From: Holosporaceae bacterium
GTDB lineage: Bacteria; Pseudomonadota; Alphaproteobacteria; UBA3830
NCBI GenBank assembly: GCA_031257475.1
Contig: JAIROP010000026.1
Location: forward strand, 1 to 39,481
Direction of reading: 5' to 3'
Length of the DNA stretch: 39,481 nucleotides
Of the stretch, positions 1-7,327 are shown in pieces. Each line of letters starts with the position of its first letter. Position 1 is the stretch's first letter. The translations under genes were made by a program, and so were the position numbers. The notes under the pieces were generated by a model that was not told the DNA's origin, did no database searches, and saw only the letters and a list, made by a program, of their open reading frames with translations.

Positions 1-311
1 ATAATTGCCTCGAAGTTATTCCAGGAGCGGGTTGCGATGAAATCGAAGGTCATTTCCACACATATAGCATTGATTGCTGCCTGGGTTATGTTGATTCTGA
101 CAAGTTCAAGGGTGAAAAAAATTAGGGAACATAGCGCTGGTAAGGTCAGTGCAGCTTCCAGGGCCGCAACTCCACTGACAGGATGCAAAATCCTGAGAAT
201 TTTCCCTGTTTGGTCGAGATCGTTTCTGTTTTGGCAATCTGAACGCCGGAAAATGGCTCTATCTGAGAGGGCCGCCCTTCCCCAACGTCTTTTTATCAAT
301 ATATGCGCCAT
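1..311 (-). CDS. TadE-like pilus assembly protein, partial (3' end outside window)
   Basis: The reading frame opens at an ATG at 311 and stays open for 103 codons to the window edge, so the C-terminus is missing. Residues 1-46 are basic and polar. From residue 47 comes a prepilin-like segment, GVAALEAALTLPALCSL, with Glu at the fifth position after the Gly, followed by a hydrophobic helix to about residue 71. This layout is typical of TadE/TadG minor pseudopilins of Tad pili. The segment lines up closely with the TadE-like protein at 25049-25684: both carry LE, TLP, CSL, FF, LE, EM, F-F, A-RS and NF in the same spacing. No clear ribosome site precedes the ATG. It is divergent from the TadE-like gene that starts at 451. 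The family call is inference from the motif and from the in-window paralogue. Confidence 0.6.
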   Translation of the reverse strand, partial: MAHILIKRRWGRAALSDRAIFRRSDCQNRNDLDQTGKILRILHPVSGVAALEAALTLPALCSLIFFTLELVRINITQAAINAICVEMTFDFIATRSWNNFEAI

Positions 312-450
312 GTTGTAAAACGCATTTTGACTATCTCTGCCAAGCCACTCATATCAATCCTTCGATATTTTAAACTGTTGCCAGCAGTTTTCAGATCATG
401 ATAACCTAAAGTAAATTTATATAAAAGTGGATTTAACAGGAGATTTTGCA

Positions 451-1286
451 ATGTACAGCCAGGCGACGAAAATGATTGAAAAGATTTCGTCCACAATCGT
501 CACAATATTGACAAAAAGACGTAAAAAAAAGGGGGGGGGGGGAGTTGCCAAAATGGCATTAGCCCATTTCTCTGTCTTTTAAAATCCCTATTTGGCATCA
601 AAATTCTCAACAGCAAAGGAGCGATCCTCCTCGAATTCGCTCTTTCCATTCCGATTTTAATTACGATGCTATATTATATGCACGACCTTCCTAAACTGGT
701 TCGCAAACAGGAGTGGATGGAGTTTTGCGCCCACTGTGCAGTCAATATGTTTCAAAACAATGGGCGCAGAATAACCAGAAGAGACTTCACAGATATCTCA
801 TGTGCGGCATTTCTACCATTTTGGGGAGGTGGCACAGGGCAATACGGAGCTCAAAATAACTCTGCTAGTTACATACTCGGGTTTTTCGGACAGATGTCAT
901 TGTGTTGTGTGGTGGGAACTGCGGCAAACAGAGCAAAAATAAAATGGATAATGGCAAACAATTGGGGGGCTCCTCCCCCGTCAAGAGGTATTCATCTAAC
1001 TGTCGCTGGAACTACTTCGAACCACATATCGATAATTAATAGACGCTGCAGCGTCAACGTTGAATATGACACAAATTTTATTTATCCTGGTTTGCAAATT
1101 GCGGCTGGAGAAATAAAAATGATAGTGGAGATCTGTCTGCACAACTGCCATAACACAGCAGCCGGCCACGCAAAAAAACTTGGTTTTCTGGTGCTTACGC
1201 CGAAAGCAACCACCACCAATGGCTATTTTGGAACAGCGGTTGCTTTTACCCCAAAACCAGGATTGTTTAACGAAACCGCGCCATAA
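451..1286 (+). CDS. TadE-like protein, reading frame broken at a poly-G tract
   Basis: An ATG at 451 has a good ribosome site (AGGAGA, about 8 bases upstream). Its frame runs through A8-G12 (523-542) and stops at 580-582. One more G, or two fewer, would join it to the frame that stays open to the stop at 1284-1286. The joined product of about 278 residues has a basic N-terminus, then KGAILLEFALSIPILI around residues 55-70, a TadE/pseudopilin-like membrane helix with the conserved Glu, then a polar domain with several Cys. The downstream frame has no good start of its own: a stop lies at 522-524 and its first ATG, at 666, is inside the hydrophobic helix. A weak promoter match is TTGCCA (378) and GATAAC (400), 16 bases apart. 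Read either as an OFF phase variant, a decaying gene, or a homopolymer sequencing error. Confidence 0.6.
523..542 (+). repeat. Homopolymer tract A8-G12 inside the TadE-like gene
   Basis: Eight A followed by twelve G, about 25 codons into the gene starting at 451. It is by far the longest G run in the window. Tract lengths of 13 or 10 G would restore the long frame; 12, as read here, does not. Such tracts are classic slipped-strand mutation sites, and also classic sequencing error sites. Confidence 0.85.
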
Positions 1287-1289
1287 CAA

Positions 1290-1435
1290 TAGACTTCTTT
1301 CGAAACCGAGTAGTTCCGAGGAATTTTTAGGAGCCCACGGAGCGCAGGACCGCAGTGTACTTGGCGTACGTGAGGATCCGAGCACCGGAGCGACGCAAAA
1401 ATTACCGGAAGGACGACGGTTTCGAAAGAAGTCTA
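1290..1435 (+). mobile_element. 146-bp palindromic element, copy 1 (MITE-like)
   Basis: The element starts with TAGACTTCTTTCGAAACCG and ends with its exact 19-bp reverse complement. The inner part is also an imperfect palindrome (GGAATTTTT near the left end, AAAAATTACC near the right). A copy with four base differences lies at 19533-19678. The outermost bases are TA at both ends, which would fit TA target duplication as made by IS630/Tc1-type transposases; that is inference. No transposase is present. It sits between convergent genes (stop at 1286 on plus, stop at 1449 on minus), so its hairpin may also act as a two-way terminator. Confidence 0.75.
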
Positions 1436-1448
1436 ATATCAATTAGTG

Positions 1449-1793
1449 CTATACGGATACATTCTCGATGTGGAGAGGTATTCTCCAATTTGCAACCAAT
1501 ATGACGTCGTAGCGTCTGAAATATTTTCCCAGTTGATGGTGCTGGTTTAGGAAGATTTCGGAAGAACGTTGGATTCTGTTCAGCTGTCGCTGGGTGATTG
1601 CATTATAACACTTCCCCATGTCTTTTCTGGACTTTACCTCAACAAATACGATTACATTCCTTTTCCTGGCTATTATATCAATTTCTCCGCAGACAGTTTT
1701 ATATCTCCGATCTAGTATTTTGTACCCTTTGATTATCAGCAACAGAATAGCAAAGATTTCTCCAAAATGCCCTTTATATTCTGTTGCGTTCAT
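1449..1793 (-). CDS. YraN family protein (UPF0102), predicted endonuclease-like fold
   Basis: 114 residues, close to the family's usual 115-130. The start chosen is the ATG at 1793 (MNATEYKG), which has GAGGGAG about five bases upstream; an upstream ATG at 1859 would add 22 residues encoded by a palindromic repeat and is unlikely. Family marks are the N-terminal GE, GYKILDRRYK, GEIDIIARK and VFVEVKSRK, which matches the E, D and EVK residues of a restriction-endonuclease-like core. The biological role of YraN is not firmly known; DNA processing has been suggested for the family. The gene ends just beyond the 146-bp element and is preceded by the short hairpin at 1841-1877. Confidence 0.85.
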   Translation of the reverse strand: MNATEYKGHFGEIFAILLLIIKGYKILDRRYKTVCGEIDIIARKRNVIVFVEVKSRKDMGKCYNAITQRQLNRIQRSSEIFLNQHHQLGKYFRRYDVILVANWRIPLHIENVSV

Positions 1794-1840
1794 GGGAACT
1801 CCCTCTTGGATACGGAATTGATGAGATTGCAGCATAAAAA

Positions 1841-1877
1841 TAGACTTCTTTTGAAACATTGCTTCGAAAGAAGTTTA
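1841..1877. repeat. Short inverted repeat matching the ends of the 146-bp element
   Basis: The left arm TAGACTTCTTTTGAAAC and right arm GCTTCGAAAGAAGTTTA differ from a perfect palindrome at 3 of 17 positions and are separated by three bases. Both arms match the 19-bp ends of the elements at 1290 and 19533, but the 108-bp interior is absent. It reads as an internally deleted, diverged copy lying between two minus-strand genes. Confidence 0.6.
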
Positions 1878-1923
1878 TTGTCATTTGCGCAATTTACCAT
1901 GGCCAAAAAAGGAAAAAGTAAGT

Positions 1924-2085
1924 CTACTTGTAATCCTCCTTTTTCTTCTTCTCCACTAAGAACGATTCCACACTCTTTTCAAGCTTGATTGGCTTTGGCC
2001 TAGGACGATTTACCAGGGCTTTTTTCTCCTTTTTTGCGGTCTTCTTCGATTGCAAAATATCCCTGAGATATATGACTTCTGACAT
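1924..2085 (-). CDS. Small lysine-rich hypothetical protein, 53 residues
   Basis: An ATG at 2085 is preceded by AAAGGAC about eight bases upstream and opens a 53-codon frame ending in TAG at 1924-1926. The product begins MSEVIYLRDILQSKK and then alternates lysine-rich stretches (KKTAKKEKK, EKKKKEDYK) with a proline stretch (RPRPKPIK). It has no signal peptide or membrane segment, and looks like a highly basic, largely disordered cytoplasmic peptide, possibly nucleic-acid binding. I do not recognise a family. It is divergent from tadA, which starts 75 bp away, and sits upstream of the YraN gene on the same strand. Composition and ribosome site favour a real gene, but a chance frame cannot be excluded. 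Confidence 0.45.
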   Translation of the reverse strand: MSEVIYLRDILQSKKTAKKEKKALVNRPRPKPIKLEKSVESFLVEKKKKEDYK

Positions 2086-2159
2086 GCCTATGTCCTTTCT
2101 TTGATGCGTATGGTACTGTGCTTTGGTAAAATTACATTTAACACTCGAAATAAAATTTT

Positions 2160-2648
2160 ATGCAGTACTTTATGGAGTTAGCGATGGAAGAGGCTCTGAA
2201 AGCGGAACGGAGGGGATCTGTTCCAGTGGGGGCGGTGGTGGTAAACCGCGATCAGGTTGTGTCCATGGCTGGGAATGAGGTAATGCGGATCCATGATCCG
2301 ACAGCCCACGCGGAAATTCTTGCCATTCGCAGAGCATGTCTGGCATTGAAATCGCCTCTCCTGGATGGATTTGATATCTACGTTACCTTGGAGCCGTGCA
2401 CCATGTGTGCCCAGGCCATATCCCTTGCAAGGATACGAAGGCTTTATTTTGGGGCCTATGAGACAAAATACGGGGCCGTGGAACATGGGCCCCGGATTTT
2501 CAACTTCGCCATCCATAAAACGGAGGTCATCGGAGGCATCAGAGAAACGCAATGCGGACAGATTCTGCATGATTTCTTTGATAGAAAAAGAAAATTCATC
2601 ACACACTGCCATAACATCCCTCTCTCAGCGACAGAGTCGCGGAAATAA
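2160..2648 (+). CDS. tadA: tRNA-specific adenosine-34 deaminase TadA
   Basis: 162 residues. Deaminates A34 to inosine in tRNA-Arg(ACG), letting one tRNA read several codons; an essential cytoplasmic zinc enzyme in most bacteria. The zinc and catalytic residues are visible: HAE at 50-52 (His ligand and Glu proton shuttle) and PCTMC at 79-83 (two Cys ligands). VPVGAVVV at 21-28 and the end of the core (RIRRLYFGAYETKYGAVEHG) are also typical. The start is the ATG at 2160 because the protein then begins, as usual, directly with the first helix; no strong ribosome site is seen, and the ATG at 2172 is an alternative. It stands alone on the plus strand, convergent with the secreted protein gene whose stop is 50 bp away. 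Confidence 0.95.
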   Translation: MQYFMELAMEEALKAERRGSVPVGAVVVNRDQVVSMAGNEVMRIHDPTAHAEILAIRRACLALKSPLLDGFDIYVTLEPCTMCAQAISLARIRRLYFGAYETKYGAVEHGPRIFNFAIHKTEVIGGIRETQCGQILHDFFDRKRKFITHCHNIPLSATESRK

Positions 2649-2698
2649 ACATAACTGCACACGCTTCATCGCCAAAGGAACAGTCAAAACAACAGACA

Positions 2699-3553
2699 CT
2701 AGAGACCACCAAAGATCCCCCCTGATTGTGCCGCTGGTGCTGGCGCAGGTGTTGGTGTCGGTGTATATGACGTTGCTGGCGTATATGACGATGTTGGTAC
2801 TGCGGACGCCTGAGTTGCAGCTCCTGCCCCTGTCGCCCCTGCCGTCATTGCCGCCATTACGATTCGCGTCGCTGCTATTATTTGTTGCGCATATGTCGCT
2901 TTCCGCTGAAAATTCTGCAAAACCGCCGCCCCCTGTGGACTCTGTGCAGCTTGTTGTGTATATACCTGCATGAGAAAATTGAGGAGACTTTCTTCAAAAG
3001 CTATAAAAAGTCCTAATACACCCCCCAAATAATTTGTAATCTGGTTGGTAGTTGCTACTGTCAGCGTCGAGGCTGCCATCAGGAGTTGCAGGATTGTTGT
3101 AAACACAGTGTTTACAACTATTATTGGTAATTGCCCACTAGTCAAAAGCGGTAGAATCGTTCCTAAGGATGCCCGTTGCTTTGTAAGATGTGCTTCTGCG
3201 GTTTCGTGGAGTTTTTTTTCATTCAAATCCTCATCTAGTCCGCCTAGATACTCATACAGACTGTTCCAAAAGGGATTCGTTGCCTTTATTTGTTTTTTTT
3301 GGTCAGCAGTTAGCCCTACGGCGCGGCTTCCTATTATGTCACTAAGGTAATACACAATGCCATAGCCAGCTGACTCCATCAAGGCAAAAACTGCATGTGG
3401 ATTTTCGATAAATGAGCCATTCAACGTGGCCATCGTAGTTAAGTTACCTTTCCCCAACCGCCACGCCTCAACAGACGGACCTGCAAGAGCATTATCTGTA
3501 CAGCCCAGGCCAAGCATACCTGCAAGCATGGACCCCATCATCACCTTTTTCAT
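2699..3553 (-). CDS. Secreted hypothetical protein with Ala/Pro/Thr-rich tail
   Basis: 284 residues. The start has GGAGG six bases upstream. Residues 1-24 form a Sec signal peptide (MKKVMMGSMLAGMLGLGC then NALA before GPS), with a probable signal peptidase I cut after Ala24; the Cys at 18 lacks a proper lipobox. The mature part has a mixed polar region (25-140), two hydrophobic stretches (about 135-165 and 175-195) that could be membrane helices or amphipathic pore-like helices, and a low-complexity end with SYTPATSYTPTPTPAPAPA and a final GGIFGGL. No family is recognised. The DNA carries a perfect 23-bp palindrome at 3096-3118 within codons for VVNTVFTT. It could be an exported surface or host-directed protein, but that is speculation. 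Confidence 0.75.
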   Translation of the reverse strand: MKKVMMGSMLAGMLGLGCTDNALAGPSVEAWRLGKGNLTTMATLNGSFIENPHAVFALMESAGYGIVYYLSDIIGSRAVGLTADQKKQIKATNPFWNSLYEYLGGLDEDLNEKKLHETAEAHLTKQRASLGTILPLLTSGQLPIIVVNTVFTTILQLLMAASTLTVATTNQITNYLGGVLGLFIAFEESLLNFLMQVYTQQAAQSPQGAAVLQNFQRKATYAQQIIAATRIVMAAMTAGATGAGAATQASAVPTSSYTPATSYTPTPTPAPAPAAQSGGIFGGL

Positions 3554-3698
3554 ATTATGCCTCCGTGTTTATTGACTTACTTTGCCTTTATATCACCGAG
3601 TTGGTAAAAAAAATATTAATCTTTGGAAAAAAAAACTCTTGGAGATAGGAACAGAGCAGGCAAACAGAGTCCGTTGTCCAAACTAACGATCTTTCTGA

Positions 3699-5534
3699 TT
3701 AAATTTTCATTTGATACGGTATTTCCACGATTATTCTGGTTTGTTCACTTTTTTGTTTTTTATACAGCAATGCCGTTTTGAAAATTGTTGCTGTCTGGTT
3801 ATGCAAAATATTCTGCCAAAATTTTCCAGGTACAAAACTTGGCATGACAACAATGGCACGTCCTTTCTCGGGATCTCTCTCATCTTGCTCGGCCAAAAAA
3901 TCCAAAAATGGAGTAACCACAGACCGGTAGGGGGAGCTTAAAATCACCAGCGGAATGGGAAAATTCATGGCCCTCCAGGTTAATTTCAGGCGATCCACCT
4001 CTTTTTGGTCTATGTTTACCACCACAGCTCGAATGTCGACGGATAACGATGCCGCAAATCTCAGTGCTGCCAGAGTTCCCTTGTGAATTCTTGACACCGG
4101 AACCACAATCTTTGGGTGCGATGTTTTTATCGGTCTAACCAAATCGCAGATTCCGCCATTTTTCAGATCCAGCTCTGTGTTGGTTGCCTGATAGCGCCGA
4201 TTGACATTCCGCAGAGCGCAAAAGAGCAATGGAATCAGAAGGACAACTATCCAGGCTCCGTGAAGAAATTTACTATCAATTATTATAATCAGAGTGATAA
4301 AACTTGCCAGAGATCCGAAGGCATTGAGCGCAGCCTTGAGCAGCCAGTTTTTCTCCCTCTTCCTTATCCAGTGCTTTACCATACCGGCCTGCGAAAGCGT
4401 AAAAGACGTGAAAACTCCAAGAGAATACAGAGGAATCAGAGAGTGGGAATCTCCATCAAAGATAATTATAAGACAGGTGGCCACAAGAGCGAGGAACATT
4501 ATCCCATTACTGTAGGCCAGACGGTCTCCGAGCTTGGCAAAGCGCGTCGGAATATATTTTTTAGTAGCTAGTATGCCAGCCAGTCGTGGAAAACCTGAAA
4601 ATGCGGTATTGGCAGCCAGAAATAATATGCAGGCCGTGGAAAATTGTATTCCATAGTAAAAAAATCCCTCTCCAAATATTTTTTGCGCCACCTGGGATAT
4701 GACCGTGGCGCCTTGGCACGGGGAGATGGAATATTTATGGGATAGGAATGTCAATCCCAGAAACATGGAAGATAGAATCAGAGCCATAAATAACAGTGTG
4801 ATCTGTGCATTGCGATACTGAGGTTTTTTGAAGGCTGTTACTCCGCTGGCGATTGTGTCAATTCCTGTGAGCACAGAGCATCCCGATGCAAAAGCACGCA
4901 GAACCATCACGAAAATCACCCAGGATGACATTTCCACAGTTTTTTTTGGTAATGTTTGCAACCCAGGCGCCGTCGAGAATATCCCACAGACGATCATTAG
5001 AAAAACAAATCCTATGAAAAAGTACGTTGGGATGGATAGCACACTGGCGGATTCCCGTGACCCGCGTAGATTGGATATGACCACCAGCAGAAGTACAATC
5101 AAACATATAGAAACCATGTGACAAGACAGAGATGGAAACGCAGCAACGATGGCATTGGCTCCGGCGGAGAGACTCACGGCCACCGTGAGTGTGTAATCCA
5201 CCAGCAGAGCGGATCCAGCGATTAATCCCAAAAATTCTCCCAGATTTTCCTCAGCTACAATGAAGGCTCCACCGCTGTTTGGGTAGGCTTCTATGGTTTG
5301 CCAGTAGGAAGCAACTATCACGAACAGCAGCCCCACGATTGCTCCGGAGATTGGAAGCACAAATGCGTAGGACAGTAACATCCCCAGCGCTAGCAAAATC
5401 TCCTCTGTGGCATAGGCCACCGAGGACAAAATATCCGACGAAAATATCGCCAGCGCTCTAATTTTCGTTAACCTTTCAGAAGCCAGATTTTCTGTTTTTA
5501 GCGGATCTCCAAAAATAAACTTAATTGGATTCAT
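3699..5534 (-). CDS. kimA: KimA-type potassium importer (APC superfamily)
   Basis: 611 residues, against about 607 for Bacillus subtilis KimA (YdaO), a high-affinity proton/potassium symporter. About 12 membrane helices occupy residues 25-450, followed by a cytoplasmic domain. Stretches close to KimA as I remember it are LTKIRALAIFSSDILSSVAY at 22-41, AYPNSGGAFIVAEENLGE at about 83-100, LLVDYTLTVAVSLSAGAN, RNAQITLLFMA and, near the C-terminus, ILHNQTATIFKTALLYKK and IPYQMK. The C-terminal domain of this family dimerises and in Firmicutes binds c-di-AMP. An amino-acid permease of the same superfamily is the alternative, but similarity along the whole length, including the C-terminal domain, favours KimA. 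The gene overlaps the upstream coiled-coil gene by 14 bp, so it is translated with it from the rplI operon. Confidence 0.8.
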   Translation of the reverse strand: MNPIKFIFGDPLKTENLASERLTKIRALAIFSSDILSSVAYATEEILLALGMLLSYAFVLPISGAIVGLLFVIVASYWQTIEAYPNSGGAFIVAEENLGEFLGLIAGSALLVDYTLTVAVSLSAGANAIVAAFPSLSCHMVSICLIVLLLVVISNLRGSRESASVLSIPTYFFIGFVFLMIVCGIFSTAPGLQTLPKKTVEMSSWVIFVMVLRAFASGCSVLTGIDTIASGVTAFKKPQYRNAQITLLFMALILSSMFLGLTFLSHKYSISPCQGATVISQVAQKIFGEGFFYYGIQFSTACILFLAANTAFSGFPRLAGILATKKYIPTRFAKLGDRLAYSNGIMFLALVATCLIIIFDGDSHSLIPLYSLGVFTSFTLSQAGMVKHWIRKREKNWLLKAALNAFGSLASFITLIIIIDSKFLHGAWIVVLLIPLLFCALRNVNRRYQATNTELDLKNGGICDLVRPIKTSHPKIVVPVSRIHKGTLAALRFAASLSVDIRAVVVNIDQKEVDRLKLTWRAMNFPIPLVILSSPYRSVVTPFLDFLAEQDERDPEKGRAIVVMPSFVPGKFWQNILHNQTATIFKTALLYKKQKSEQTRIIVEIPYQMKI

Positions 5535-5886
5535 TCTGGGTTCGGAGTATTTTTTTCAGTTCCTGCAGTTCCATCTGTAAATCCATTCGTTTTTGCAGTT
5601 CCTGGTTGTTGGACTGAATCAATTCCAGAATTCGTCGACGAAGATTTTTCACCTCATCCAGCAATACTCTCATGTAATTTCTCGCTGCCACCATAAAATG
5701 GGCATCAGCACTGTTTTTTTCCTGATTTTGATAGTCCAGAAGTGCGATCGGGTTCCCCTCCAGGCTAGGAACTATCCAAACCGTACTTACTTCACTACTT
5801 TCCTGAACATTCCACGGATCTGCGGAAGAACCACGCAGTTTTTCTTCCAAAAAATTTATATCTTCAGAAGTTAAAACCTGCTTCAT
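5521..5886 (-). CDS. Hypothetical protein with C-terminal coiled coil
   Basis: 121 residues, unrecognised. The N-terminal 55 residues are mixed (a DPWNV motif and a strand-like VSTVWIVPSLEGNPIALLDY). From about residue 66 to 115 the sequence is a long amphipathic, probably coiled-coil helix (NYMRVLLDEVKNLRRRILEL, then QELQKRMDLQMELQELKKIL). No signal peptide or membrane segment. Its ATG overlaps the rplI stop (ATGA) and its 3' end overlaps the KimA start by 14 bp, so it is translationally coupled between a ribosomal protein and an ion importer. A role linked to either neighbour is possible but not shown. Confidence 0.75.
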   Translation of the reverse strand: MKQVLTSEDINFLEEKLRGSSADPWNVQESSEVSTVWIVPSLEGNPIALLDYQNQEKNSADAHFMVAARNYMRVLLDEVKNLRRRILELIQSNNQELQKRMDLQMELQELKKILRTQNESN

Positions 5887-6398
5887 GCTTCTGCTGGTTC
5901 CGCAGCAACCTCCTGGATCTGCTGCCCAGCCTCTTCCTCAGACTTGGCGACGCTTAAACGAATAGAAACCGATACCTCGGGGTGTAAATCCACAGATACG
6001 TCATATACACCGAGAAATTTAATGGGAACATTCAAATTAATCTGGTTCGCGGTAACCTCAAAGTTGATATTTTTCATGGCTGCGGCCAAATCCCTTCTGG
6101 TAACAGACCCATACAGCTGCCCCTTCTCGCTGGCCTGGCGGACAACCGATATCGAAAGCCCTCTCATTTTTTCTGCAACGACCTGCGCTTTAGCACGAGC
6201 GTCCGCATTCACCTCCTCTATATGGGCCTTTCTGTCTTCAAAATATCGGATATTTTCCTTGGTGGCCCGCAGAGCCATTTTCTTCGGCAGCAAATAATTC
6301 CTTGCGAACCCCGGCCTTACTCTGACTATATCCCCGAGGCACCCAAGCTTGCCCAGCTTCTGCAACAAAACGACCTTCAAGTATTCCATCTCTGCCAT
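5883..6398 (-). CDS. rplI: 50S ribosomal protein bL9
   Basis: 171 residues. bL9 binds 23S rRNA near the base of the L1 stalk and bridges neighbouring ribosomes. The N-terminal rRNA-binding domain is clear (VVLLQKLGKLGCLGDIVRVR, then GFARNYLLPKKMALRATKEN), followed by the long connecting helix (about 52-80) and the C-terminal domain (GQLYGSVTRRDLAAAM, LHPEVSVSIRLSV). It ends in an acidic/alanine tail (EEEAGQQIQEVAAEPAEA), frequent in alphaproteobacteria. Two ATG codons (6398 and 6389) could start it; the second gives a shorter N-terminus closer to the family norm. The usual partners rpsF and rpsR are not next to it; a promoter match lies directly upstream. Confidence 0.96.
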   Translation of the reverse strand: MAEMEYLKVVLLQKLGKLGCLGDIVRVRPGFARNYLLPKKMALRATKENIRYFEDRKAHIEEVNADARAKAQVVAEKMRGLSISVVRQASEKGQLYGSVTRRDLAAAMKNINFEVTANQINLNVPIKFLGVYDVSVDLHPEVSVSIRLSVAKSEEEAGQQIQEVAAEPAEA

Positions 6399-6418
6399 TC
6401 CACATAGAACCAGAGGAT

Positions 6419-6447
6419 AATATAATATAGGGATAGCCTTTTATCAA
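6419..6447 (-). promoter_or_regulatory. Candidate sigma-70 promoter for rplI operon
   Basis: On the minus strand TTGATA (6447-6442) and TATATT (6424-6419) are separated by exactly 17 bases. The predicted start near 6412 leaves a leader of about 14-23 bases before rplI. Match by eye only. Confidence 0.5.
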
Positions 6448-6495
6448 CGTAATTCAACAATTATTCAGCGATCCTCAGATGTAGCTAGTCAGATG

Positions 6496-7266
6496 TTAGA
6501 GGATTTGCGCCGCCTGCTCCAGGAGATTCAGATTGCTCATGAGGGATATCTCCCGATAATTACCGATTGGTCTCCCATCTTTGTCTGCTAAAATACCGCC
6601 CGCCTCTTTTATAAGAAGCATGCCTGCGGCAACGTCCCACTTGTTCGGCTTGACAAAATACAGCACATCCACTCTGCCTGCTGCAAGATATGCCATGTCC
6701 AGGGTAATAGCTCCCATCTTCCTGATTCTGGACATACTCATCACTTTTTTCATAAATATGTTGCTTTCAAAGGCTCCAAAAGAAATCAGAGCATCACGTA
6801 TATCGTGCCTTCCTGAAACGCGAATTTTTTTGTCGTTTAGATAGGCCCCGCACCCTTTTTCCCCCCAGAACATTTCATTTTTTATGGGATCGTAGGTTAC
6901 TGCGGCTATCACTTCCTCTTCTTTTTCCAAAGCTACTGAAATGGCCCAGTGGGGATATCCATGCATGTAATTAGCCGTGCCGTCCAGAGGATCCACTATC
7001 CATCGGTGGGATGGATCTTCTCCCATAATTTCTTCTGATTCTTCTGATAGATAAGAATAGGTCGGCCGGGCTCTTCTCAATTCTTGCATCAGAATTTTGT
7101 CGGCATTCCTGTCGGCACTCGTTACAAAATCACGATTACTCTTTACAGACACCTGAAGGTTCTCCAGTTCTGAAAAGTCCCGGAGCAATACTTTGGACGC
7201 TTTTATGATCGCTCGGCTCATCACTGTTATAAGGGCAGAATGGGTTGGTAACTTTACACTAAGCAT
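6496..7266 (-). CDS. suhB: Inositol monophosphatase family protein (SuhB-type)
   Basis: 256 residues from the ATG at 7266; an ATG at 7287 would add seven. The Mg-dependent phosphatase core is intact: EESEE at the first metal site, WIVDPLDGTANYMHGYPHWA (the signature holding two metal-binding Asp) and WDVAAGMLLIKEAGG near the C-terminus. The family hydrolyses inositol-1-phosphate and similar sugar phosphates; in Escherichia coli SuhB also joins NusA, NusB, NusE and NusG in ribosomal RNA antitermination. Here it lies 61 bp after rpsI in a line of nusG and ribosomal protein genes, which suits that second role, although substrate and Nus binding cannot be read from sequence. CysQ-like or histidinol-phosphatase activities of the same fold are alternatives. 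Confidence 0.85.
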   Translation of the reverse strand: MLSVKLPTHSALITVMSRAIIKASKVLLRDFSELENLQVSVKSNRDFVTSADRNADKILMQELRRARPTYSYLSEESEEIMGEDPSHRWIVDPLDGTANYMHGYPHWAISVALEKEEEVIAAVTYDPIKNEMFWGEKGCGAYLNDKKIRVSGRHDIRDALISFGAFESNIFMKKVMSMSRIRKMGAITLDMAYLAAGRVDVLYFVKPNKWDVAAGMLLIKEAGGILADKDGRPIGNYREISLMSNLNLLEQAAQIL

Positions 7267-7327
7267 TCTTCCCACTACTATGAGCACAAAAACATTTGCT
7301 AACTGATCCGTTTTCCCTGATGGAAGC

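Noticed and set aside
37-318. 93-codon plus-strand frame at the left edge
   Set aside because: The opposite strand encodes a TadE-like protein closely resembling another in the window; the plus frame has no family resemblance and no ribosome site.
1180-1446. Open frames on both strands through the 146-bp element, giving a peptide with SSSEEFL and VREDPSTGAT
   Set aside because: All four base differences between the two copies change the plus-strand peptide and at least three change the minus-strand one, so there is no sign of selection for protein.
2365-2973. 202-codon plus-strand frame across the tadA end and the secreted protein gene
   Set aside because: It is a shadow of two well-supported genes and contains low-complexity sequence from the Ala/Pro tail read in reverse.
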